This document shows positions 1 to 7,616 of a stretch of 64,000 nucleotides of DNA, piece after piece (the first letter of the stretch is position 1; each line of letters starts with the position of its first letter). The position numbers and the translations under genes are program-made. Source of the stretch: an uncultured Eubacterium sp. GTDB taxonomy: Bacteria; Bacillota; Clostridia; Lachnospirales; Lachnospiraceae. The stretch lies in contig CAJUAU010000004.1 in the NCBI GenBank assembly GCA_910584645.1, forward strand, positions 124,001 to 188,000, given 5' to 3'. The notes below the pieces were generated by a model. That model ran no database searches. It was not told the DNA's origin and worked only from the letters and a program-made list of their open reading frames with translations.

Positions 1-1
1 T

Positions 2-310
2 ACGGACCAGCAAGGAGATGCCATGTACTTCTCCCGCTCTGTGATCCCCTCCAACGTAAAAGACGGACATCTGGCAAGAGTGTTCCGCCATGTAGGAATT
101 TATGCCTATAAGCGGGATTTTCTCAAAGAATTTTCAGAAATGACCCAGACCGAGCTGGAACTGGGAGAGGGAATTGAACCACTGCGCGCCATGGAGCGGG
201 GCTATAAAATGCGCCTCAAGGAGACAAAACATTCCTCCATCGGCGTGGATCTTCCTGAACACATTGAAAAAGTGGAGCGGGTGATCCAGGGAATTGATAC
301 ATTAGACTAG
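2..310 (+). CDS. kdsB: 3-deoxy-manno-octulosonate (Kdo) cytidylyltransferase-like protein, C-terminal part
   Basis: The reading frame is open from base 2, so the 5' end lies outside the window; the ATG at 23 is internal. The visible part reads YFSRS.IP, then HVGIYAY, then IGVDLPEHIEKVE, the order of conserved blocks in the C-terminal half of CMP-Kdo synthetases (KdsB). The family couples CTP to a 3-deoxy-ulosonic acid to give a CMP-sugar in the cytoplasm. The next two genes on the same strand, an aldolase and a KdsC-like phosphatase, fit a pathway to such an acid. The substrate could be Kdo or a related acid; the N-terminal nucleotide-binding half is not visible. Family assignment is fairly sure, exact substrate is inference. 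Confidence 0.8.
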   Translation, partial: TDQQGDAMYFSRSVIPSNVKDGHLARVFRHVGIYAYKRDFLKEFSEMTQTELELGEGIEPLRAMERGYKMRLKETKHSSIGVDLPEHIEKVERVIQGIDTLD

Positions 311-349
311 CCGGACTCCGGAACCCCCGGAGAGAAAGGATTGTAAGAT

Positions 350-1957
350 ATGAAACGAGTACAACTATTGGACTGTACATTGCGGGATGGGGGATATCTC
401 GTAGATGCCCAGTTTGGAAATACAGTGATCAAGGGTATGATCAAGGGACTTGCAGAAAGCGGCATCGATGTGGTGGAATGCGGTTTTCTAAAGGACGAGC
501 CCCACGAAAAGGGAAGTACGATATTTAACAATGCGGCGCAGCTGCGCCCCTTTCTGCCGGAGGACCGCCGCCAGGCATCCTATGTCTGTCTGGCAGATTA
601 CAGCCGCTACACCATCTCCAATCTGGAACCCTTTGACGGCACTTCCATCGATGGCGTCCGCGCCTGTTTCTTTAAGAATGAACGCTATGATGTGATTGAC
701 TTCTGCCGGGAGATCACAGAAAAGGGCTATAAGCTCTACGTGCAGCCCGTGGATATCCTGGGCTACTCCGACGCAGAGCTTCTGGAGCTGATCGAGAAGA
801 TCAATCCACTGGAGCCCTATGCCTTCAGTATCGTGGACACTTTTGGATCCATGTACAAGGAAGATCTCCGCCGGGTATTTTACCTGATCAACCGGAATCT
901 GAATGCCTCTTCCCGCATCGGTTTCCACTCCCACAACAATCTTCAGATGTCCTTCTCCTTATCCCAGGAATTTGTGGACATGACCCAGGGACTAAGAAAG
1001 GTAGTCATTGATGCCACGATGGCAGGCATGGGCCGGGGTGCCGGCAACACCAACACCGAACTGGTCATGCAGTATATGAACCGCAAATACAATGCCGGCT
1101 ATGATATCGACGTGGTTCTCGATCTCATTGACAACTACGTGGACGGAATCCGCAGCACCTGCAGCTGGGGATATTCTACCCCCTATTTCCTCGCTGGCTC
1201 TTATAGCGCCCACGTCAACAACATCGCCTATCTGACGGCAAAAGCCGGGATCTCCAGCCGGGATATCAATTATATCCTGAACCGCATCGGCAGTGATGCC
1301 AGAAAGCGCTATGACTATGATCTTCTGGAAAAAACTTATATGGAATATAACGGAACGATCCGGGATGATGAAAAAGATGTGGCACAGTTAAGAGAAAACC
1401 TTCAAGGCAGGGATATCCTAATGCTGCTTCCCGGACACAGCATCGTCACCCACAAAGAAGAGATCCTGAAATACTGCCAGGAAAAGAAACCTGTGGTGGT
1501 CAGTGTCAACCTGCTCTCCCACGATTATCCTATCAATTATGTGTATTTCAGCAATAAAAAACGTTATAATTACTGGAAAAGCGCCAGCCGCTTTAAAGAA
1601 TACAAAAAGATCGTCACCTCCAATGTGACGAATGCAGAGGAAAAAAACCAGCATATCATCGACTTTACAAGGCTGGTAAAATGTGGATGGGATCAGCTGG
1701 ACAATTCCGGCATCCTGCTTCTCCGTCTCCTGGACGAACTGGATCCCGCTTCCATCGCCATGGCGGGCTTCGATGGTTACAGCCATGATCCCAGTGGCAA
1801 TTATATGCAGAAGGAAATGGAAAAGACACGAAATATCAAAAATGCCGATGAGGCAAACCGCGATGTCCAGAGCATGCTGGAAGATTATATGAACACCAGA
1901 CAGTCCGACTGCCCGATCCAGTTCCTGACACCATCCCGTTTTGAGATCAGCCAATAG
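350..1957 (+). CDS. HMGL/DRE-TIM family aldolase with C-terminal DUF115-like domain
   Basis: Protein of 535 aa. Residues 1-300 form a DRE-TIM metal-dependent lyase or aldolase domain: TLRDGGY at 10-16 with metal ligand Asp8, an HSH pair at 193-195, and a Gly-rich ATMAGMGRGAGNTN segment at 222-235. This is the fold of 4-hydroxy-2-oxovalerate aldolase and homocitrate-type enzymes, which act on pyruvate or acyl-CoA. Residues from about 352 form a Rossmann-like domain (LLPGHS; later IAMAGFDGYSHD) resembling DUF115 (MptE-like) or GT42-like domains. It lies 39 bases after the KdsB-like gene and 29 before the KdsC-like gene, so I infer it builds or breaks the C-C bond of a 3-deoxy-ulosonic acid. The C-terminal domain function is unknown. 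Confidence 0.7.
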   Translation: MKRVQLLDCTLRDGGYLVDAQFGNTVIKGMIKGLAESGIDVVECGFLKDEPHEKGSTIFNNAAQLRPFLPEDRRQASYVCLADYSRYTISNLEPFDGTSIDGVRACFFKNERYDVIDFCREITEKGYKLYVQPVDILGYSDAELLELIEKINPLEPYAFSIVDTFGSMYKEDLRRVFYLINRNLNASSRIGFHSHNNLQMSFSLSQEFVDMTQGLRKVVIDATMAGMGRGAGNTNTELVMQYMNRKYNAGYDIDVVLDLIDNYVDGIRSTCSWGYSTPYFLAGSYSAHVNNIAYLTAKAGISSRDINYILNRIGSDARKRYDYDLLEKTYMEYNGTIRDDEKDVAQLRENLQGRDILMLLPGHSIVTHKEEILKYCQEKKPVVVSVNLLSHDYPINYVYFSNKKRYNYWKSASRFKEYKKIVTSNVTNAEEKNQHIIDFTRLVKCGWDQLDNSGILLLRLLDELDPASIAMAGFDGYSHDPSGNYMQKEMEKTRNIKNADEANRDVQSMLEDYMNTRQSDCPIQFLTPSRFEISQ

Positions 1958-1986
1958 CTCAACAGCGCGAAGATAAAGGAGTAAGT

Positions 1987-2490
1987 ATGAAAAACCTGAA
2001 TGAAATCAAATTATTTGCCATGGACGTAGACGGAACCCTCACCGATGGCAGGATCTATATGGGAAATGACGGAGAACTGTTTAAAGCCTTTAACGTCAAA
2101 GACGGTCTCGGTATCAAACTTCTGAAAGATGCCGGCATCGTTCCTGCCATTATAACAGGAAGAAACTCCCAGATCGTCGCCAACCGCTGTCAGGAGCTGG
2201 GCCTGACAGAGTTCCATCAGGGAGTAAAGAATAAGGCGGCAAAGCTCACGGAACTGATGGACAAATATGGGCTGGCTCCAGAGCAGACCGCCTATATTGG
2301 GGATGATATGAATGATCTCAGCGCCATAAAGACCGCCGGCATCACCTTTGCCCCCTCGGACTGCGCCGAGAGCCTAAAACCCTATATCGACATCCTCCTG
2401 ACCAGACCTGCCGGACAGGCACCGGTGCGGGAAGCTGTCGATATGATCTTGAAAGACCGGTATGATTTCAGCGAATTTCTGGATCTGTAA
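1987..2490 (+). CDS. kdsC: KdsC-like HAD phosphatase (3-deoxy-ulosonate 8-phosphate phosphatase family)
   Basis: 167 aa, the usual length of KdsC. The HAD motifs are clear: MDVDGTLTDG with nucleophile Asp13 and acid Asp15, TGRNS near 58-62 as motif II, conserved lysines near 82-86, and GDDMNDL at 105-111 as motif IV. There is no cap domain, as in tetrameric C0 HAD enzymes. KdsC removes phosphate from Kdo-8-phosphate; NeuB-linked relatives dephosphorylate nonulosonic acid phosphates. It is the third gene of the plus-strand module and ends 4 bases before the convergent stop of the next gene. The family is sure; the substrate follows from its partners and is inferred. Confidence 0.82.
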   Translation: MKNLNEIKLFAMDVDGTLTDGRIYMGNDGELFKAFNVKDGLGIKLLKDAGIVPAIITGRNSQIVANRCQELGLTEFHQGVKNKAAKLTELMDKYGLAPEQTAYIGDDMNDLSAIKTAGITFAPSDCAESLKPYIDILLTRPAGQAPVREAVDMILKDRYDFSEFLDL

Positions 2491-2494
2491 AGCA

Positions 2495-4549
2495 TCAGAT
2501 AAAATCATCCAGATCCACCCGGTCAAACACTTCCAATGCTCCGCCTCTGGTGGCATTGTAGATGGTCACACCATGCTTGATGGCATGCTCTTTCAAAAGG
2601 GTATAAGCATTCAGTGAGCCGTCCAGAAAATATTTCTCATAATCGTCACTCTGGATTCCCAGCCGACGCATCCTGTCAATGATCTTTTTCGCATCTCTTG
2701 CCTTCAGCTTATCATCGGTATATCCTTTGATAAAGTGAGTGTTGCCGCTGAAGGTAGAGGTACAGTCACAGCCGATCAGATAGATCTCAGAAAATCCCAT
2801 GTACACCGCCATCTCGATCATCAGCGACATGACCGTAGATCCCGACGGAATATAATATGCCAGCGGAGACCGCTTCACCTTATATTTATCTTTTGCAATA
2901 TTATAAAGGATCACCGGATTTTTCGGCTTCTCACGAAAAATATTGTAGGTGGTGATATTTGTAAATAAAGGAATCTCACCTATGGCGTGATTGATCTCCT
3001 CACTCTGGAATTTCGCGCAGATGCGGTCAATGAGGAAATAATAATCCGGACGCCAGCTGGTCTCGCCAAATACTTTGGTCACCAGATTGCAGCCAAAGGT
3101 GATCTCACCTTTTTTCTGCAGTCCCTCCAGGTCGGAGAGCTGCAGGCTGGGACCATTTCCCACGAGGAAACACCTCTGTCCCTTATGCTTATTTTTATAC
3201 GAATACAGGAGCTTACTGTTCTCTGTGCGGCAGAGCCCCATACAGCGGAGCATGCCGGAAAAGGCGATGTACCCGTCACGAAAGGCCTTGCGGATAACAT
3301 TTTTCGTATGGATCACCCATTTATAAAAACGAAAGGCAGGGCCCAATTTTGTCTTGATTGTGGCTTCGATGACCCTTCTTGCTCCGTGGGCATCGTCGAG
3401 ATAATTAAATTTCTCCGTAAAAGCGCGGTATTTTTCATCGTAGACGAAGTTCTCAAACTGGTCTTTGACTGCCTTCACCAGCTCTGGCTGTGTCTTGACG
3501 ATGGGGCCCGGAAGCTCATTGATATCAAAATAAAAATCCCGGATCTCCCCCTGGTATTCATCCAGGTCATACATATAAAATACCATCGGACGCTTGAGAT
3601 CACCGTAATCAAACATGGTAGAAGAATAATCTGTGATCATCAGATCACTGATGATGTAAAGGTCATTGACATCGTCCACCTCTGTCACATCGATCACGCC
3701 CGGTACATCGGAAGCCACATTCTTAAAACCGATCTGATGATGGGCGCGGAATAAAAGGACATATTCCTCCCCCAGCTCCTCCATAAGAGTCCGAAAGTCC
3801 AGCTCCGTATTGTACTGGAACCCCTCTCCCTTTTTGAACTGGTTGTCCCGCCAGGTCGGTGTATACAGCACCACTTTTTTTCCCTCTGGCACTCCGATCT
3901 CCTCTTTGATGCGTGCCACATCCTCGTCAGTAAATTTAAACAGGGCATCATTTCTCGGATAACCGGTCTCTAAAATAATATTTTCTTTATGTGATTTGTC
4001 CAGCCGGAAGGAGGAGATCATTTTCTCGGTATAAAACCGGGAGGGAGAGATCAAATAGTCCATCTTTCTTCCCTTGATGTAATATTTTTTGTGCATCTCC
4101 GCCAGAGACTGTCTCGGATCCACCTCATACTGGATATCATTACCCAGCCTTTTCAGAGGTGTTCCATGCCAGGTCTCCACATAAACCTGATGGGGTCTCG
4201 GAATAAGGTAATTCGGCAGCGCCACATTATTGAACCAGTACTTTGCCTTGGCATATAAAATAAAGGCAGAACGGGAGTCCTTCAGCACCACCCTCGTATG
4301 CCGTCTCACTTTCAGATCGGTATGGGCTTCCACGTCATTTACGATCCACACAAAGCGAAAATCCCGGTATCGCTCATCCTCCATCAATTCCTCATAGATC
4401 GCCCGGAGATTGCCGCCGCACCGCTTGCCGCTGAATGCCTCAAACACAATGAGATGTTCATTCAGGATCGGATGTGTCAGGCAGTAAAACCAGAATTTCA
4501 GCCTTTTTTTCAGAAACCGTTTTGTCTTATTTGATAGAAAACCACTCAT
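2495..4549 (-). CDS. CDP-glycerol/ribitol phosphotransferase (TagF/TarL-like) fused to DUF115 domain
   Basis: 684 aa. Residues 30-400 match the CDP-glycerol glycerophosphotransferase family: ETWHGTPLKRLG at 125-136 with the catalytic His, RAHHQ near 268-272, and ITDYSSTMFDY at 305-315 that binds nucleotide phosphate. Residues 450-684 carry a second domain opening with FLVGNGPSLQ (461-470) and later IYLIGCDCTSTFSG, a DUF115/MptE-like Rossmann domain. The family moves polyol phosphate from CDP-polyol to a membrane-bound acceptor. It sits 2 bases after tarJ-tarI, so CDP-ribitol is the likely donor. There is no transmembrane segment; basic residues at the N terminus may hold it at the membrane. 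The domain fusion is unusual. Confidence 0.8.
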   Translation of the reverse strand: MSGFLSNKTKRFLKKRLKFWFYCLTHPILNEHLIVFEAFSGKRCGGNLRAIYEELMEDERYRDFRFVWIVNDVEAHTDLKVRRHTRVVLKDSRSAFILYAKAKYWFNNVALPNYLIPRPHQVYVETWHGTPLKRLGNDIQYEVDPRQSLAEMHKKYYIKGRKMDYLISPSRFYTEKMISSFRLDKSHKENIILETGYPRNDALFKFTDEDVARIKEEIGVPEGKKVVLYTPTWRDNQFKKGEGFQYNTELDFRTLMEELGEEYVLLFRAHHQIGFKNVASDVPGVIDVTEVDDVNDLYIISDLMITDYSSTMFDYGDLKRPMVFYMYDLDEYQGEIRDFYFDINELPGPIVKTQPELVKAVKDQFENFVYDEKYRAFTEKFNYLDDAHGARRVIEATIKTKLGPAFRFYKWVIHTKNVIRKAFRDGYIAFSGMLRCMGLCRTENSKLLYSYKNKHKGQRCFLVGNGPSLQLSDLEGLQKKGEITFGCNLVTKVFGETSWRPDYYFLIDRICAKFQSEEINHAIGEIPLFTNITTYNIFREKPKNPVILYNIAKDKYKVKRSPLAYYIPSGSTVMSLMIEMAVYMGFSEIYLIGCDCTSTFSGNTHFIKGYTDDKLKARDAKKIIDRMRRLGIQSDDYEKYFLDGSLNAYTLLKEHAIKHGVTIYNATRGGALEVFDRVDLDDFI

Positions 4550-4551
4550 TA

Positions 4552-5604
4552 CTAAGCCTCCCAGATCATAATCGTTTTTCCAAATTCTTTATAAATATCA
4601 GCTTCAAACGCCTTCTTCATATCCTCAATGGTCCGCACTCTCATACGGACTCCGATAAGATTCTGCAGATAGGCAGGGATCTCCGGATTGGACTGATAAA
4701 GTTCCATGGTCCTGATAAAATCTGCCCTTCCACTGCGGCTGCTGCCAAACATCCGTAACCCCTTTTCCAGCATCATCCGCGTATTGACCGCCGCCTCATT
4801 CTCGGAAACCCCAAGGATCGAGATCGTTCCCTCTGGCAGGATGTTGTCGATGATCTGATTGATGGCTTTTGGAGAACCCTCTCCGCCCACACACTCAAAG
4901 GCATGATCAAATTTCAGTCCCGCCGGAATATGTGTCACGAGAAAGGTATCGTCAGCAAAGGTAAAATCCGACAGCTTGTCCCGGTTCAGCCCGAAGACAT
5001 ACAATTTCGTCTCCGGAAACATCGCCTTAAAAAGCAGCGAAGTGATATAACCGAGATTTCCATCTCCCCAGACCCCCACTGCATCCCGCTTCTTGTGGGC
5101 GATCTCATCAAAACGGCTCAGGGCATGGACACTCACCGTCACGATCTCAGTAAAGGCCGCCACACAGGGATCGATGCCCTTCGGAAGCCGGATCAGCCGG
5201 TCCCGGCGGATATCCACTGCATCCTGCATAAAACCGTCAAAGCCACTGGCGCGGAACTGGGAATCCAGCCGGTAGTTTTCTGCCACTACATCCCCCTCTG
5301 CCATCCCGGCCACATCCTCTGCAGTCTGCTTTGGGGTATTGGGGATCATGACCACCCGCTCTCCCGCCGCAAATTCGCCTTCCGGATCATACACCACTTC
5401 TCCGATGCCCTCATGGATCAGCGCCATGGGCAGCTTTTTCCGCAGAATATCGTTGGCCCGTTTCCCCTGATAATACCTCTGGTCTGCATTGCAGATCGAC
5501 AGATGGGTGGGGCGCACGATCACGGCCCCGCTGCACAGGTCTATATCTGTAAATTCCACCTCAAAACGTCTCGGCGCCACGAGGCGGTACACTGCATTTA
5601 ACAT
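4552..5604 (-). CDS. tarJ: Ribulose-5-phosphate reductase (TarJ-type zinc dehydrogenase)
   Basis: 350 aa medium-chain dehydrogenase. Zinc-site residues appear at Cys38 (SICNAD) and His64-Glu65 (IHEGIGEV), followed by a Rossmann segment VWGDGNLGYITSLL. TarJ reduces D-ribulose 5-phosphate to D-ribitol 5-phosphate with NADPH, the step before TarI. The length (341 aa in Staphylococcus), the N-terminal start MLNAVYRL and the 7-base overlap with tarI support the call. Together the pair would make CDP-ribitol for the phosphotransferases on either side. Confidence 0.88.
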   Translation of the reverse strand: MLNAVYRLVAPRRFEVEFTDIDLCSGAVIVRPTHLSICNADQRYYQGKRANDILRKKLPMALIHEGIGEVVYDPEGEFAAGERVVMIPNTPKQTAEDVAGMAEGDVVAENYRLDSQFRASGFDGFMQDAVDIRRDRLIRLPKGIDPCVAAFTEIVTVSVHALSRFDEIAHKKRDAVGVWGDGNLGYITSLLFKAMFPETKLYVFGLNRDKLSDFTFADDTFLVTHIPAGLKFDHAFECVGGEGSPKAINQIIDNILPEGTISILGVSENEAAVNTRMMLEKGLRMFGSSRSGRADFIRTMELYQSNPEIPAYLQNLIGVRMRVRTIEDMKKAFEADIYKEFGKTIMIWEA

Positions 5605-6314
5605 ATTTCTTCGTTCCCCTTCAACAATGCTTCTGCCACCCGCAGATCATAGGGATAGGTGATCTTTATATTGAATACCTCTCCCTCCACGATGTGTACT
5701 TTCTCTCCCTTCATGACAAAGATCTTTGCCGCATCGGTGAGAAGCTCTTTCTCTGCCGGCGTCAGCGCCTGGTACAGTTCTTTGAGCTTCATAGCCTGGA
5801 AGGTCTGGGGCGTCTGGCCCTGGTACATCTTCCGCCGTTCCGGAATATCACTGATCACCACATTGTCCTCACTGCACACAATGGTATCCGTCGCCGCCAC
5901 CGCGGTATCACAGGCCCCGTACTCCTTCGCGTAACGGATATTTTCCTCCAGGATCCTCTGGGTGACAAAGGGGCGCACCGAATCATGGGTGACGATGATC
6001 GTATCCTGGTCCAGATTCCCCTCCTGCTCGATATAATCTATGGCATTCATAATGGTCTCATTTCGGGTATCACCGCCTTCTAACACCACAATCCGGTCTT
6101 TGTCCGGAATATATCTGCGGATCAGATTCTTTGTGTGGCTGAGCCACTCCACCGGACAGAGCACAAGAACCTTCTCAAACTCACTCTGCATATAAAATTT
6201 TTCCAGGGTATGAATGAGGATCGGTTTGTCCCCGATCAAAAGATACTGTTTTGGTTTCCCCATATTTCCCATGCGGCTTCCCACTCCGCCGGCAAGTACT
6301 ACTCCATATATCAT
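5598..6314 (-). CDS. tarI: D-ribitol-5-phosphate cytidylyltransferase
   Basis: 238 aa with the IspD/TarI fold: LAGGVGSRMG then KPKQYL at the N terminus, a VTHDSVRPFV segment, and GQTPQTF further on. It joins CTP and ribitol 5-phosphate to CDP-ribitol. The frame is open upstream to 6422, but the ATG at 6314 has GAGGAAACT before it and gives the normal start MIYGVVLAGG and the family length of 238 aa, so I chose it. The extra upstream frame runs through a repeated leader element (see 6315-6416). It overlaps tarJ and is co-transcribed with it. IspD is an alternative, but TarJ next door makes TarI much more likely. Confidence 0.9.
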   Translation of the reverse strand: MIYGVVLAGGVGSRMGNMGKPKQYLLIGDKPILIHTLEKFYMQSEFEKVLVLCPVEWLSHTKNLIRRYIPDKDRIVVLEGGDTRNETIMNAIDYIEQEGNLDQDTIIVTHDSVRPFVTQRILEENIRYAKEYGACDTAVAATDTIVCSEDNVVISDIPERRKMYQGQTPQTFQAMKLKELYQALTPAEKELLTDAAKIFVMKGEKVHIVEGEVFNIKITYPYDLRVAEALLKGNEEIC

Positions 6315-6416
6315 AGTTTCCTCGTTTCTGCGCTGTTTATGCGAATAAGCGATGTTTGTGGCAAGCAGCGCGCAGACACAAACTCGTTGAGTGAAAAATT
6401 TATTTTTCACTCTCTC
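6315..6416 (-). promoter_or_regulatory. Repeated leader element with hairpins and short GTG-started frame, copy 1
   Basis: Read on the minus strand there is a GGAGGAG site, then a GTG codon that begins a perfect 11-bp palindrome at 6389-6412 (arms GAGTGAAAAAT and ATTTTTCACTC). A GTTTGTG/CACAAAC pair follows, then a GCGC-rich pair (CTGCGCGCTG with CAGCGCAG) that ends next to the tarI ribosome binding site. A second copy with the same order lies at 29721-29811. The GTG frame would encode VKNKFFTQ.VC and runs in frame into tarI. It could be a cis-acting RNA switch, a leader peptide or a dispersed repeat; I cannot tell these apart from one window. Confidence 0.5.
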
Positions 6417-6442
6417 CTCCAAATGTTCAAATTTATTTCAAC

Positions 6443-7594
6443 CTATATTGTAAAGCTTTTCCATGGAAATGTAAAGAACAGCTTTATCCGCGTTCTTAAC
6501 TGCAGGGGCGCTGCAAACAGGATCCTCTTCTCTGTCTTCCAGAGGTATCCATCCTGCATCCGGAAATTATGCCTGGTATCCGGCACCATGCCCAGCGCCT
6601 CCGTGAACTCCATCCGCACCCTCGCCTGATACATCCCCCGGTAACAGTACATAAACCGTATACCCGCAGGTTTCTTCCCCGCGGAAAATTCCACCAGGAA
6701 CCGCTTCCTTCTGTGAAGCATCTCGCCAAGAAAACAAATCTCTCCCTCGTCTTCCAGAGTCAGCTCATAACGGCGGTTCCGGTTATCCATGCAATAGTAC
6801 TCGATCTCACTGTATTCCAGGGGAAGAAGCACATGGCCGGATATATTAAATTTCCCTTTAACTAATCTAATTTCCGACACCACAAAGGGGATCTCTTTCA
6901 GGGGAAACACAGTCAGGTTCTGATATTTCAGCTTCCCGCTCCGGTACACCAGCTTTTCTTCCACATCCTCCCCATACTTGAGGGAAAGGATCTTAAGCAG
7001 CACATCCTCGTATATACAGCCGGTGCCGCAGAGGATATCGTCATCGATATCTGCAAGAATTTTTCTCAGAAGAAGCTTGTGGCTGTCATTCTCCCCATAG
7101 AAAAGAGGGAGCATATCCTTGATGATCATATTCTGGAAAAAAGGAAGAAGCTCCCCATATCTTTCCCGCAGTTCACCAGATAACTCCACATAGGTTTCCG
7201 GCTCTGTCCCAAAACTTCCCTCATCCCGCTTCTCATAGGGATATGCTTTTTTCTCCGGCTGCCCGGGATCCAGCTCCCACAGGGCAAAACGTCCTTCTTC
7301 CGCAAACAGCTGGCAGAGCCCGGGAAAATCCAGGGGGGAAAGTTTCTCTGCCAGGTTTTTGCGCAGATAGATCCTCGCCGGATCTACCGTGGCGGACTCA
7401 TAATGCTCCCTCACATCTGCGACGTGGTTCCGGCATTCACAGGGCCCTTCGGTGAACACAAGGAGATTGACCGCTGGATCCGTCTTCTTCTCCACCCGGG
7501 ACAGCCTCCCTTCACACCGCGCATCCACTGTCCCGCTTCCCTCCGGTCCGCGGTATGCCTCAGTATAGCGGGCAAGGCAAACAAACTCTTCCAT
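6443..7594 (-). CDS. Orphan GT-linker/beta-sandwich protein without glycosyltransferase domain
   Basis: 383 aa, no recognised catalytic motif. Residues from about 150 on resemble the middle part of the neighbouring 886-aa enzyme: both have an ILSLKYG or ALSLKYG segment, then YR.GKLKYQN or YRKGSLYFNN, then a SGHVLLP or SGRIWCP beta-rich module with an RYE or CYE strand. In the neighbour this module links a GT2 domain to a phosphotransferase. Here the N-terminal 150 residues are different and acidic, and neither GT-A nor phosphotransferase motifs are present. The start has AGGAGG 8 bases upstream. It may be a non-catalytic partner or glycan-binding subunit; function unknown. Confidence 0.6.
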   Translation of the reverse strand: MEEFVCLARYTEAYRGPEGSGTVDARCEGRLSRVEKKTDPAVNLLVFTEGPCECRNHVADVREHYESATVDPARIYLRKNLAEKLSPLDFPGLCQLFAEEGRFALWELDPGQPEKKAYPYEKRDEGSFGTEPETYVELSGELRERYGELLPFFQNMIIKDMLPLFYGENDSHKLLLRKILADIDDDILCGTGCIYEDVLLKILSLKYGEDVEEKLVYRSGKLKYQNLTVFPLKEIPFVVSEIRLVKGKFNISGHVLLPLEYSEIEYYCMDNRNRRYELTLEDEGEICFLGEMLHRRKRFLVEFSAGKKPAGIRFMYCYRGMYQARVRMEFTEALGMVPDTRHNFRMQDGYLWKTEKRILFAAPLQLRTRIKLFFTFPWKSFTI

Positions 7595-7616
7595 CCATTT
7601 TCCCTCCTCATGGTTT

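Noticed and set aside
2480..2517. 8-bp inverted repeat TGGATCTG/CAGATCCA at the convergent gene ends as a terminator
   Set aside because: The 22-base loop is long, no T-run follows on either strand, and both arms are inside or next to coding ends.
2987..3754. 255-aa plus-strand frame opposite the phosphotransferase-DUF115 gene
   Set aside because: The opposite strand carries clear family motifs over the same bases; the plus frame has no motif and no start signal.
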